Source of the DNA: Candidatus Pacearchaeota archaeon
GTDB lineage: Archaea > Nanobdellota > Nanobdellia > Pacearchaeales > GW2011-AR1
DNA: 50,550 nt
Direction of reading: 5' to 3'
Assembly: GCA_018303945.1 (NCBI GenBank)
Contig: JAGVXD010000002.1
Span: forward strand, 1-50,550
The notes under the pieces are model-generated. The model was not told the DNA's origin and did no database searches. It saw only the letters and a list, made by a program, of their open reading frames with translations. Each line of letters starts with the position of its first letter. The first letter of the stretch is position 1. A program made the position numbers and the translations under genes. Positions 9,020 to 16,322 of the stretch are shown piece by piece.

Positions 9020-9172
9020 TCATTTCTTATTCTTATCATTCTCTTCCCTCGCCAAATTTTCAATAGCTATCTCAATTACATGAGATTTATTTCTATATTT
9101 TTTATTTTCAATCAGGGAGTTTATTGTTTTCACTATCTCTTTATCAACTGTAGCAGATATCCTCTCTTTCAT
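9020..9172 (-). CDS. Small ribbon-helix-helix (CopG/Arc-type) regulator
   Basis: A 50-residue protein starting MKERISATVDKEIVKTINSL. The pattern (R-I-S-x-x-V-D beta strand, helix KEIVKTINSLIENKKY, then N-K-S-H-V-I-E-I-A-I helix) is that of ribbon-helix-helix DNA-binding proteins, which bind operators as dimers. It is the first gene of the minus-strand group that includes both pilin-like/cysteine-rich modules and ends 7 bases before the chosen start of the next gene. It is therefore a candidate regulator of that group. The upstream sequence holds AT-rich TATA-like stretches (about 9185-9240). Confidence 0.75.
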   Translation of the reverse strand: MKERISATVDKEIVKTINSLIENKKYRNKSHVIEIAIENLAREENDKNKK

Positions 9173-9303
9173 AATAATACCTAATATTTTTTTATATGAT
9201 TAAATATAACTTAGTATTACTGGATAAGACTTATATTTAAAGGTTTTGACAATCTCTGTCTGGCAACACATAAACTAATATATATTGCATTATTATATTA
9301 TTA

Positions 9304-9849
9304 ATGGCCGACAAATCTCAACTCGGAATGGTTCAGGTGTTCTGGGGAAATGGAAAAGGAAAGACTACTGCAGCTCTAGGCACAGCTTTGCGTGCATGCG
9401 GAAACGGTTATACAGTGCATCTTATTCAGTTCATGAAGAACGGCACAGGAGATTTTGAGATAGATTATCCTGGAGAGCTCAAAGCCCTTGAAACTTTCAA
9501 TAATTTTTCTGTCAGGAGATTCGGCACGGGTTCATGGGTAATTGGCAAGCCGTCTAAAGCGCATTTAGGCGCCGTTAAGGAAGCGTGTGATTATCTTATT
9601 TCTTGTTTTGGAAAATATGATATAGTTATAGCAGACGAAATTCTTTATGCTGTTCAGATGGGCCTTTTAACAGAGGAAGAGGTCATATTAATAATTGGCA
9701 GGAAACCCAATAATCAAGAGCTTATTCTTACTGGTTCGCACAAACCCCTTACAAATATATTTGAGAAAGCAGATTTAGTTACAGAGATAAAGAAAATCAA
9801 GCACCCTTATGACTCGGGTACAATGGCCAGAAAGGGGCTTGAATACTAA
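9304..9849 (+). CDS. cobO: Corrinoid adenosyltransferase (CobO/BtuR family)
   Basis: 181 residues, the usual family length. It transfers the adenosyl group of ATP to cob(I)alamin or cobyrinic acid a,c-diamide, making the active B12 cofactor in the cytoplasm. The Walker A loop is visible as WGNGKGKTTAALG (about residues 14-26); the family motifs RFGTGSW and VIADEI (Walker B-like) follow, and the C-terminus SGTMARKGLEY is typical. A TATA-like TAATATATATTG about 25-30 bases upstream suggests a near-leaderless mRNA. No other B12 genes are in the window, so it may serve salvage of imported corrinoid for a B12-dependent enzyme encoded elsewhere. Confidence 0.9.
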   Translation: MADKSQLGMVQVFWGNGKGKTTAALGTALRACGNGYTVHLIQFMKNGTGDFEIDYPGELKALETFNNFSVRRFGTGSWVIGKPSKAHLGAVKEACDYLISCFGKYDIVIADEILYAVQMGLLTEEEVILIIGRKPNNQELILTGSHKPLTNIFEKADLVTEIKKIKHPYDSGTMARKGLEY

Positions 9850-10550
9850 GCTTTAAAGCTTGCCTCGCTTTTTCTCTCTTTTCCATCTACTATTACTGTT
9901 CTGGTTATTTTGCCTTTGCGGATTGCAAGCTCTCTAATTTGTACAGGGTCTTTTACTTCTTTTGGGAGCTCAATGTCTTCTATTGTAAGAATATGATTTA
10001 TTTTTACTTCTTTAAAGTCAGGAGCATCAAAAAACAAGTCATCAATTATTGACTGATCATTTGTTTTAAGAGAGCAGAAATCAGGAGTGGCTTCCTTATC
10101 TCCTCTAGAAGCGGGCTTTGCGCTCTTAGGGGCTTTGGCTTTTATTTTTAGATGAAATGCTCCAGTAGAAAATGACAAGGCAAAAAAAGCCTTTGGAAAT
10201 TTATCCATAAGTGAGATTATCTTTTCCGGAGTTGTCGTTGTTGATATAAGTGATTGCTTTACACCCATAAACTGTTTAATTCTCTCTATGGGGAATTCAG
10301 CTTCTTTTGTTATGTCAAATGTTGCTATTATTGCCCCAATTACAGCAATATCTCCTGAAACTTTTTCTAAGCATGCTCTTACAAGATAATTGGCAAATTC
10401 GGGCCCCACCTTTACAGAGTACTGGTTTTTTTGTTTCTTAGCTTCTAAAAGATATCTTGAAGGAAATATACCCTTGCTGAATTTAACGAATTCGCGGTGG
10501 ACTATTTCATCATTAACACCTGAAAATATTTTATTTATTACCGAATGCAT
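9846..10550 (-). CDS. Conserved-type hypothetical protein, 234 residues
   Basis: No family recognised. The protein is soluble, with no signal or membrane segment. It has an alpha/beta N-terminal part, a Lys/Ala/Pro-rich linker around residues 145-165 (KIKAKAPKSAKPASRGDK), then a C-terminal part ending in charged strands. Its 3' end overlaps the convergent cobO gene by four bases. The AT-rich start region has a plausible TATA element (AATTTATAAATG read on the minus strand) about 25 bases upstream of the ATG. Confidence 0.7.
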   Translation of the reverse strand: MHSVINKIFSGVNDEIVHREFVKFSKGIFPSRYLLEAKKQKNQYSVKVGPEFANYLVRACLEKVSGDIAVIGAIIATFDITKEAEFPIERIKQFMGVKQSLISTTTTPEKIISLMDKFPKAFFALSFSTGAFHLKIKAKAPKSAKPASRGDKEATPDFCSLKTNDQSIIDDLFFDAPDFKEVKINHILTIEDIELPKEVKDPVQIRELAIRKGKITRTVIVDGKERKSEASFKA

Positions 10551-10643
10551 ATACTCTATAGATAAAAATCATTTATAAATTTTTGCTGAACCATAATTTC
10601 TTTTAGGAGCGAGATTTATATACTTGTAATAATATACCAGTCC

Positions 10644-11684
10644 ATGGAATTCAACGAAAAAGATATAAAGAAATTCTCAATGCTGGCAATAATAGTTCTT
10701 TTTGCATTTCTCACATTCCTGGTAATTCGTCCAATTCTCATGGCTGTCTTAGGGGCTCTTATTTTGGCTTACTTGTTTATGCCGCTCCACATTCGTTTGC
10801 TTGATTTTGTGAAAAATCGTAGTGTTTCAGCCAGCATTGTCTCATTTATTTTAATACTTGTAGTAATAGTTCCAATATGGTTTCTGATACCTATAGTAAT
10901 TCCTCAAGTTTCAGAAATATTAAGATTTGCGCAGATAATAGACGTCCAAAGCATTATCAAAGCACTCTTCCCCACCGCTTCTGATCAGTTTACAGGTCAG
11001 ATGAGCATAGTCTTAGACGGATTTGTCAGCAATTTAGGGCGTGCAGGATTGGAGAAGCTCACTAATGCTCTTATTGAGCTTCCAAGAATAGCCCTCCAGC
11101 TTTTCATTATATGTTTTGTTTTCTTCTTCACTCTAAGAGACCATCAGCAATTTAGGTCTTTCATGGCTGATTTGTCTCCATTTGCCCCATCAAAGCAGAA
11201 AATATTAATTCAGCACTTTAAAGATGTGGCAGACTCCGTAATATACGGGCAGATAATTATAGGATTGGTGCAGGGAGCTCTTGCAGGCATAGGTTTCTTG
11301 CTCTTTGGAGTAAAGAATGCATTAGCACTCACTATCTTAGCTACTCTTCTCTCAATCACTCCAATCGTAGGTCCATTCATAGTATGGGTGCCAATATCAA
11401 TTTATTTGTTCGCTGCAGGCAATATGCCTATTGCAATAGGTTATCTTCTGTATAACGCCCTTATAGTATCAACAGTAGATAATATCCTCCGCTCTTATCT
11501 TGTTTCAAGAAGAACTAATCTCTCTCCAGCAATAATTCTTATAGGGATGGTCGGAGGTTTCTTCATCTTCGGTGTAATGGGCATAATTCTCGGTCCTCTC
11601 ATCCTAGCATATTTCCTGGTATTTTTGAAATCATACAAAGATAAGACTCTCTACACTTTATTCTCAGACAGCAAAACAGAGTAA
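10644..11684 (+). CDS. AI-2E family transporter-like permease
   Basis: 346 residues, the usual length of this family. About seven or eight membrane helices are visible, starting at residue 12. The family hallmark is the C-terminal half: Y-G-Q-I-I-I-G-L-V-Q-G-A-L-A-G-I-G-F, then SITPIVGPFIVWVP, and VDNILRSYLVSRRTNLSPAIILIG followed by GIILGPLILAY. Members export small molecules or act as antiporters; the name from autoinducer 2 need not apply here. A TATA box (GATTTATATACTT, about 10613-10625) gives an essentially leaderless start at 10644. Confidence 0.88.
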   Translation: MEFNEKDIKKFSMLAIIVLFAFLTFLVIRPILMAVLGALILAYLFMPLHIRLLDFVKNRSVSASIVSFILILVVIVPIWFLIPIVIPQVSEILRFAQIIDVQSIIKALFPTASDQFTGQMSIVLDGFVSNLGRAGLEKLTNALIELPRIALQLFIICFVFFFTLRDHQQFRSFMADLSPFAPSKQKILIQHFKDVADSVIYGQIIIGLVQGALAGIGFLLFGVKNALALTILATLLSITPIVGPFIVWVPISIYLFAAGNMPIAIGYLLYNALIVSTVDNILRSYLVSRRTNLSPAIILIGMVGGFFIFGVMGIILGPLILAYFLVFLKSYKDKTLYTLFSDSKTE

Positions 11685-11729
11685 TTCAATTGACATTAAA
11701 TTTATATATCTATTTTATATCAAAAAAGC

Positions 11730-12002
11730 ATGGGTAAAAGAGAAGATTATGTTCAACAGCTCGCAGAGTACTTAAGAAAGAACCTAAAGAAGGGATATAC
11801 AAAAGATTCTCTTCGCTGGGCTCTGATTAATCAAGGTCATTCAAAATTAGAGGTTGACAAGGCAATCAAGCGCGTAGAAGAAGAGATGAGCCGGGATGCT
11901 CCGATTCTAAGCGTTTCTTCAAATTCACAGGCATCGGCAGAGATCTTGCATCAAGATAGCGAGCCCGAGAAGAAATCTTGGTGGAATCGCTGGTTTGGAT
12001 AG
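11730..12002 (+). CDS. Small helical protein with UBA-like N-terminus
   Basis: 90 residues. The first ~50 residues are helical and follow a pattern (Y-V-x-Q-L-A-E-Y-L-R...G-Y-T-K-D-S-L-R-W-A-L-I-N-Q-G-H...L-E-V-D-K-A-I) seen in many DPANN membrane-associated proteins and resembling a UBA/CUE-type three-helix fold. A similar unit opens the gene at 46481-46888. The linker is Ser-rich and the C-terminus is KKSWWNRWFG, which could touch the membrane. A TATA box (AAATTTATATATC, about 11699-11710) precedes it. Function unknown. Confidence 0.7.
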   Translation: MGKREDYVQQLAEYLRKNLKKGYTKDSLRWALINQGHSKLEVDKAIKRVEEEMSRDAPILSVSSNSQASAEILHQDSEPEKKSWWNRWFG

Positions 12003-12062
12003 GTGCGGCGTGTATATTCTTGTACAACGATTCTTTATATATCATTTAAGCTTTTATTAATT

Positions 12063-12362
12063 ATGAATATTTCTTCGGACAATCTCGGAGCATTATCAAT
12101 TACATATCCTCTTTGCTCAAGTTGTTATTTTTCATCAGATAAAGAACGGCAGGGGATAAAGCGCATAGTCAGAAAGATTAAGGAATCTGATAAGACTCAG
12201 AACAGGATGATATGTATACGATGCCTGCGCAGAACTTCAGCCATATGCACTTGCCATCTTACATTAGATTTAACGAATAAATCAAGTAAAATTCTCTCTT
12301 GTCTTGAAACGTTTGAGTATCTGTCTAAGACCTCTTACGCTTCTAAAGTCAGTGGTAAATGA
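12063..12362 (+). CDS. Small cysteine-rich, possibly zinc-binding protein
   Basis: 99 residues from ATG 12063. An upstream in-frame start at 12003 immediately follows the previous stop, but a TATA box (TCTTTATATATC, about 12030-12041) lies between them, favouring 12063. Cysteines occur as CSSC near residue 18 and as CIRC followed by CTC near residues 55-67, a spacing that could bind one zinc. The middle is strongly basic. It ends one base before the tRNA-Ser gene on the other strand. No family recognised. Confidence 0.55.
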   Translation: MNISSDNLGALSITYPLCSSCYFSSDKERQGIKRIVRKIKESDKTQNRMICIRCLRRTSAICTCHLTLDLTNKSSKILSCLETFEYLSKTSYASKVSGK

Positions 12363-12444
12363 CGCCGACGCCCGGAATCGAACCGGGAAATCCCGAAGGA
12401 AACTGGTTCTCAAGACCAGCGGAGTACCATTGTCCCACGTCGGC
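12363..12444 (-). tRNA. tRNA-Ser (anticodon UGA)
   Basis: The minus strand folds as a tRNA with acceptor stem GCCGACG / CGTCGGC (12438-12444 with 12364-12370), discriminator G, T arm CCGGG-TTCGATT-CCCGG type, and anticodon stem CTGGT/ACCAG around loop CTTGAGA, giving anticodon TGA. A long variable arm containing CCTTCGGG marks it as class II, as expected for serine. CCA is not encoded. Length is 82 nt. Confidence 0.93.
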
Positions 12445-12555
12445 TTAATACATTCTCCTCTCTTAGTTATTTAAATATAACTGATATACCATATTAGCAC
12501 TCCAATTATATCTTTCGACTTATATCATTACTAAAAATTCTGGAGAACTAGAAGA

Positions 12556-12650
12556 TATGGATAACTGCATTACTTATAGCTCAAGGAAGGGCAGTTATCC
12601 AGACAGAGATCTGTGTACAAAGTGAGCTACAACCTACGCAGTTCTCTATA
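12556..12650. repeat. Dispersed inverted-repeat element, copy A
   Basis: Between tRNA-Ser and the stalk operon. The left end TATGGATAACTGC (12556-12568) and the right end GCAGTTCTCTATA (12638-12650) are imperfect inverted repeats. Inside, GGATAACTGC (12559-12568) also pairs perfectly with GCAGTTATCC (12591-12600). A 22-base core at 12616-12637 is identical to 22908-22929. Related ends occur at 19333-19380 and 22838-22943. No gene is visible in the rest of 12445-12764; a TATA-like CGACTTATATCA lies at about 12518. Confidence 0.6.
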
Positions 12651-12764
12651 TTATAGACTAATAGTTTTCTTAACAAATCTTAAGATAAGATTATAAATCG
12701 CAGTGCTTGAGAAAATGCCCATACTAGAGCTTGCATATCTTCATACATTGAGGATAAAATGGAT

Positions 12765-13043
12765 TTAACCAAACAATGCACTTAGACCTGCTGCTGATTC
12801 GGCTGGCTTTTCTTCTTTCTTCTCTTCCTTCTTAGCTTCTGCAGGTGCAGCGGGTGCTGAAGCCATCGCACTTGCATTGGCAAGCTCCGCAGCAATATCA
12901 ACGCCGTTCAAGCAAGCAATGAGAGTTTTGACTTTCGCTTCATCAACTTTTACTCCAGTTGCAGAAATTACCTTTGTAAGGCTTTCTTCATTAACTGGCT
13001 GTCCCAGCTTATGCAAAAGCAAAGCGCCGTAAACGTATTCCAT
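12765..13043 (-). CDS. rpl12: Ribosomal protein P1/L12 (archaeal stalk)
   Basis: 92 residues, slightly shorter than most archaeal P1 proteins. The N-terminal dimerisation and uL10-binding half is MEYVYGALLLHKLGQPVNEESL; an Ala-rich hinge (AAPAEAKKEEKKEEKPAES) leads to the invariant C-terminal GLSALFG, which binds translation factors at the ribosomal stalk. It lies 30 bases after the uL10 stop with a Shine-Dalgarno GGGAGG about 8 bases before ATG. It is the last gene of the stalk operon. Confidence 0.95.
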   Translation of the reverse strand: MEYVYGALLLHKLGQPVNEESLTKVISATGVKVDEAKVKTLIACLNGVDIAAELANASAMASAPAAPAEAKKEEKKEEKPAESAAGLSALFG

Positions 13044-13073
13044 TAGCTATCCTCCCTTGTAGTTTTTGAGTTT

Positions 13074-13916
13074 TCATTTTTGTATTTCTCCGACACTTGC
13101 TGATTCGGATTTAGCATTTAATATTTTCTCAATTGCTTTTGCTTCTAATCCCGCCTTGCTTATGAAATATCCCACAGTATCAGAAGAGAGATACTTAAGA
13201 TTTATCGCAAAACTTCTGCTCTTCCCAATTGCTTCTCTCAATGCTTCCAAGGTCCGCTTCTTATCTATCTTTATCCCTTTGTAAACTTTGTCTGCTGTAG
13301 AATCATAGGCGGCAAGAGGCTCAAATCCTACTTTTAAGGGCATTATTCCAAGTTTAGCCATGACGCTTGCTACGTTGTCTTTTATAGCTTCTCCGGCTCT
13401 GGCTATTGTTGCATGTTGTTTTATTGCAAGCTTTCCACCTTCAACTGCTACTTTAAGTCCAACCCCTGAAAGTTCCGATATGGCTGGGCCTGGAACGAGT
13501 TCAGTAGGTCCCGGCTCAACATGAATATCTTCATTCATTATGTCCCCTGCCTTAGCTTTTGCAGGGCTTTGATTGTCTGCGAGAAGTCCTGAAAGTTCAA
13601 ACGGGTCTAATTCAGAGAAGAACAATGCAACATCAGAGCCAACGCTTTCTTCAAGTGCTTTTATGCCCGGCAATTTGGAATTTTCCATTGCCCTTATAAC
13701 TAGAGACTTCTTGACAACTCTTATAGACGCTTTTCCCCTAAGCTGTTTTTTTATCTGATGAAATTGAGAGCTTGGGAGCTTTCGCGTTGATGCAACTAAC
13801 ACAGTCCTATTTGTCTTAATTTGGTCTACAAGCTCGCTTACCGCTTTTAATTTATATTGCGGAATATTCTTCTCTCTTTTTGATGAATCTTTTTTCTTTA
13901 CTGATTTTGATTTCAT
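13074..13916 (-). CDS. rplP0: Ribosomal protein uL10 (P0)
   Basis: 280 residues. It anchors the P1 dimers to the large subunit through 23S rRNA. Visible hallmarks are the N-terminal globular part (YKLKAVSELVDQIKTNRTVLVAS...LRGKASIRVVKKSLVIRAME) and the archaeal insertion with EPGPTELVPGPAISELSGVG followed by GVKI-like segments. The start overlaps the uL1 stop (ATGA), so the two are translationally coupled. The C-terminal tail is shorter than in many euryarchaeal P0 proteins and lacks the usual acidic GLSALFG-like end. Confidence 0.93.
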   Translation of the reverse strand: MKSKSVKKKDSSKREKNIPQYKLKAVSELVDQIKTNRTVLVASTRKLPSSQFHQIKKQLRGKASIRVVKKSLVIRAMENSKLPGIKALEESVGSDVALFFSELDPFELSGLLADNQSPAKAKAGDIMNEDIHVEPGPTELVPGPAISELSGVGLKVAVEGGKLAIKQHATIARAGEAIKDNVASVMAKLGIMPLKVGFEPLAAYDSTADKVYKGIKIDKKRTLEALREAIGKSRSFAINLKYLSSDTVGYFISKAGLEAKAIEKILNAKSESASVGEIQK

Positions 13917-14533
13917 GCTATGTTCTCCACCTTAAGAGGTTTACTCATTGTCAGTTTAAGCATGACTGACTTAACATTATCTTTTTTTACAGGAAGCGCA
14001 GCGATAACCGTCTGATATAAGATTTTAACATTGGATATTATCTGCTCGTCACTCATACCTTCTTTTCCAATTGAGACCTTAATGGCGGGCTCTTTTACTC
14101 TTATCTTTATAACACTGTCTATCTTGCTTAAAGCTGTTTTTATTGAAGAATCTTCTTCATTCATTAAAACTCCCAGCTGAGGGGAAGGCATCTTTCCTGT
14201 TGGTCCCAGAGCTTTACCAAATGTAGTTGCCACAGACGGCATAAGTTTAGCAGCAGCAATGAAAAAGTCATAGCTTTTTACAAGTTTCCTTAGGTCTTTC
14301 TTATCTTTATATTTTGGAAATTCAGGAGCAGTAATAGTGTCTACAAGATTAGATTTTTTAGTTAGAAATGCACATACTTTCTTGTCACGTATTCTATTAG
14401 GCAGTGTTACCAGCGCGCTTATATTATCTCTCTTAGGATCAATGTCCTTTAGATTGATAATCATGTCTACGCTCTGCTCAAAGTTGCGTTTTTCCTGCTT
14501 TCTAAGTTCCTGCAATGCTTCTTCTACTTTCAT
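13913..14533 (-). CDS. rpl1: Ribosomal protein uL1
   Basis: 206 residues from ATG 14533, chosen because GGAG lies about 9 bases upstream; an in-frame start at 14557 has no such site. uL1 forms the L1 stalk and helps release deacylated tRNA; in several archaea it also represses its own mRNA. Hallmarks: FEQSVDMIINLKDIDPKRD at the N-terminus, LGKALGPTGKMPSP-type motif (here FGKALGPTGKMPSPQLGVL) and a C-terminal segment KSVMLKLTMSKPLKV. First gene of the operon with uL10 and P1; uL11 is elsewhere in the window (29452-30177). Confidence 0.95.
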   Translation of the reverse strand: MKVEEALQELRKQEKRNFEQSVDMIINLKDIDPKRDNISALVTLPNRIRDKKVCAFLTKKSNLVDTITAPEFPKYKDKKDLRKLVKSYDFFIAAAKLMPSVATTFGKALGPTGKMPSPQLGVLMNEEDSSIKTALSKIDSVIKIRVKEPAIKVSIGKEGMSDEQIISNVKILYQTVIAALPVKKDNVKSVMLKLTMSKPLKVENIA

Positions 14534-14626
14534 TTTATCTCCTACATGACGACCCAAACCCCTAGAAGGTATGGCTTAGGTATGTAGTCAGCGATACCTT
14601 TCCCATTTGAACTTGGTTTTTAAATG
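14534..14626 (-). promoter_or_regulatory. Promoter and possible autoregulatory leader of the stalk operon
   Basis: On the minus strand a TATA-like ACATTTAAAAACC (about 14614-14626) predicts transcription from near 14595-14599. The mRNA would then begin around AGGTAT (14594-14599), which can pair with either of two downstream ATACCT copies (14578-14583 or 14567-14572), giving mutually exclusive hairpins. The leader is about 60 nt and ends with GGAG before the uL1 start. Regulation of uL1 operons by uL1 binding to mRNA is known in Methanococcus; that it happens here is inference. Confidence 0.45.
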
Positions 14627-14700
14627 TTTTTATTCTCTAAGATTTTTGTATCTACGGGTGTTTTAGATAACTTTTTAAGTTATTTCCTCATAATAAATTT

Positions 14701-14890
14701 ATGCAAGAAAATAGTAATCCTGTAAAAGATTTTTTTTCTGATAACCGCTTTGTTCTTAGAAAGTTATCAAGGTTGGCAAGCATATGTAAAATAGGCAGAT
14801 TCTTTAAAACTTAGAAGAAAAGTATTAAAAGAAATTCATAAATCTAAAGAAGAAAGATATAAATATATAAATCTTGAATTAACTTTATGA
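14701..14890 (+). pseudogene. Small frameshifted gene coupled to the nucleotidyltransferase
   Basis: ATG at 14701 opens 37 codons (MQENSNPVKDFFSDNRFVLRK...GRFFKT) ending at TAG 14812-14814. The +1 frame continues without a stop from the AAAA run at 14806-14809 (KLRRKVLKEIHKSKEERYKYINLELTL) to a TGA at 14888-14890, which overlaps the ATG of the next gene (ATGA). Removing one A from the run gives a single basic helical protein of about 62 residues coupled to the downstream gene. This is either a recent frameshift, programmed shifting or a sequence error. No family recognised. Confidence 0.5.
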
Positions 14891-15714
14891 AAATTAAACC
14901 AATTTTATTTAATATTCCTTTCCCAATAGAACTCTTCAAAGAAAATAAAATAAATATTGCAGAGAAAAAACAAAGAGAAAAGTTATTGAAAAGAAATATT
15001 TACTATTGCCTCTATAAAAATAAAAAGAATAATCTTTTAGAACAAAGATGGAAAATATTCTTTGATTTGGCAACAAAAGTAAGAGAGTATCTCGCTAAAG
15101 GATATGAGAAAAATAATATCTTAAGTATTTCGATATTCGGTTCAGCACTACATTCTATAAATAATGACGACTATGACTTTTTAGTGATAGTTAGCGGAAG
15201 CATCTTTGATAATGTTCAGACAAAAATTAAGCTGGATAAAATAGAATATTCTGTTGGAATTTCTTTGAAAGGAGAAGAAAATTTTTCAAAAGGGGTTATA
15301 AATAGAAAATCACGATTTAACAAAGAAATTCAAGATAAGATAATTAACAGGACTTCTATTTCATTACCTTATAGGCATTTACCTATTTTGGGGCTGGATT
15401 TTAAAGAAAACAGAGAAATATTTCTATCAAATTGCTATGCTCAAATTTATGACTTATTAATTAATTCTTATAATGCATATTATCTAAGAAAATCAAATAA
15501 TAAGATGCCAAACCGAACAAGAGCAAGAAAAATTCTTTCCAGAATTTTTGAGGCTTCAAAATACGCATCGCTAGTTTTTCCAACAAAAGAACTTGAGAAT
15601 ATTCAAAGAAGAATAGTATCTCGTAGATTAGGTAAGAAATATAATTTAAGAGAAACCAAAAAACTTTTTATAGAATTTGTCAATTATTACAATAAGTTAT
15701 TAGAGAGTAATTAA
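14887..15714 (+). CDS. Nucleotidyltransferase-fold protein
   Basis: 275 residues. The segment ISIFGSALHSINNDDYDFLVIVSG (about residues 81-104) matches the nucleotidyltransferase superfamily signature: G-S then, after a short loop, the acidic pair D-x-D that binds metal. Members adenylylate or otherwise transfer nucleotides to RNA, antibiotics or proteins; the substrate here is unknown. The C-terminal half is helical and basic (SNNKMPNRTRARKILSRIFEASKYAS), reminiscent of nucleic acid or partner binding. Very AT-rich codon use (AAA, AAT, ATA) differs from the ribosomal neighbours, suggesting acquisition by transfer. Confidence 0.65.
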   Translation: MKIKPILFNIPFPIELFKENKINIAEKKQREKLLKRNIYYCLYKNKKNNLLEQRWKIFFDLATKVREYLAKGYEKNNILSISIFGSALHSINNDDYDFLVIVSGSIFDNVQTKIKLDKIEYSVGISLKGEENFSKGVINRKSRFNKEIQDKIINRTSISLPYRHLPILGLDFKENREIFLSNCYAQIYDLLINSYNAYYLRKSNNKMPNRTRARKILSRIFEASKYASLVFPTKELENIQRRIVSRRLGKKYNLRETKKLFIEFVNYYNKLLESN

Positions 15715-16262
15715 TATTTATTTTTTCCTTCAACCAATTCTTTAGGTTGATGTGAGACATCGTTCCAATATTTAAGTCTCCAGTTCCCAAATTTTGGCAT
15801 CCAATAAACCTCACAAACAGCCGTTTCAAGCAACCTGAATCTTATGAGATTTTTTAACTCTAATTCTAATAAAATAGCAAGAATTAATCTATTTGTAATG
15901 CCATGAGCAATTATTAATATTCTTTTATCTTCTTCTGCCCTATTAGTAAAATTTTCTAGAAAGGATTTTAATTTATCATATTGAGATTTGCTTTTCTCAT
16001 CCCACTCTTGTTCTTTTATTTTAAGCAAATTTGATTCAAATTCATTCAATGGGTTTTCTATTTTTGGAGATAATTTTAATTCTTCGGATATGAAGCGGGC
16101 AGTTTCAATTGCTCTCTTAAGACCGCTACAATAGATTTCATCAAAACGTTCATTACTTAATCTTTTAGCAAGATTCTTTGCTTGTTGAATGCCTTTTTCA
16201 GATAATTCTAAATCTCCATCTCCTTCTTTCTTTTCCGCATGTCTAACAAAAACTATTTCCAT
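15711..16262 (-). CDS. Histidine phosphatase family (PGAM-like) protein
   Basis: 183 residues. The N-terminal RHAEKKEGDGDLELSEKG places the phospho-accepting histidine at about residue 8 in the R-H-x motif. The second catalytic segment is LIIAHGITNRLI (about 115-126), and YCSGLKRAIETA matches the conserved Y-S-x-x-x-R-x-x-x-T-A block. Members dephosphorylate sugars, nucleotides or proteins; no substrate can be assigned. The gene overlaps the convergent nucleotidyltransferase gene by four bases and belongs to the AT-rich island. TATA-like ATATTTAAATAG precedes its start. Confidence 0.85.
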   Translation of the reverse strand: MEIVFVRHAEKKEGDGDLELSEKGIQQAKNLAKRLSNERFDEIYCSGLKRAIETARFISEELKLSPKIENPLNEFESNLLKIKEQEWDEKSKSQYDKLKSFLENFTNRAEEDKRILIIAHGITNRLILAILLELELKNLIRFRLLETAVCEVYWMPKFGNWRLKYWNDVSHQPKELVEGKNKY

Positions 16263-16322
16263 TTTTCCTAATAGATTAACATTAAAATAAATATTTAAAT
16301 AGTTAACTATGCCTGCTTTTTT

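Noticed and set aside
12003-12062. N-terminal extension of the 99-residue cysteine protein
   Set aside because: A TATA box lies within it, and the extension starts right at the previous stop without a ribosome site.
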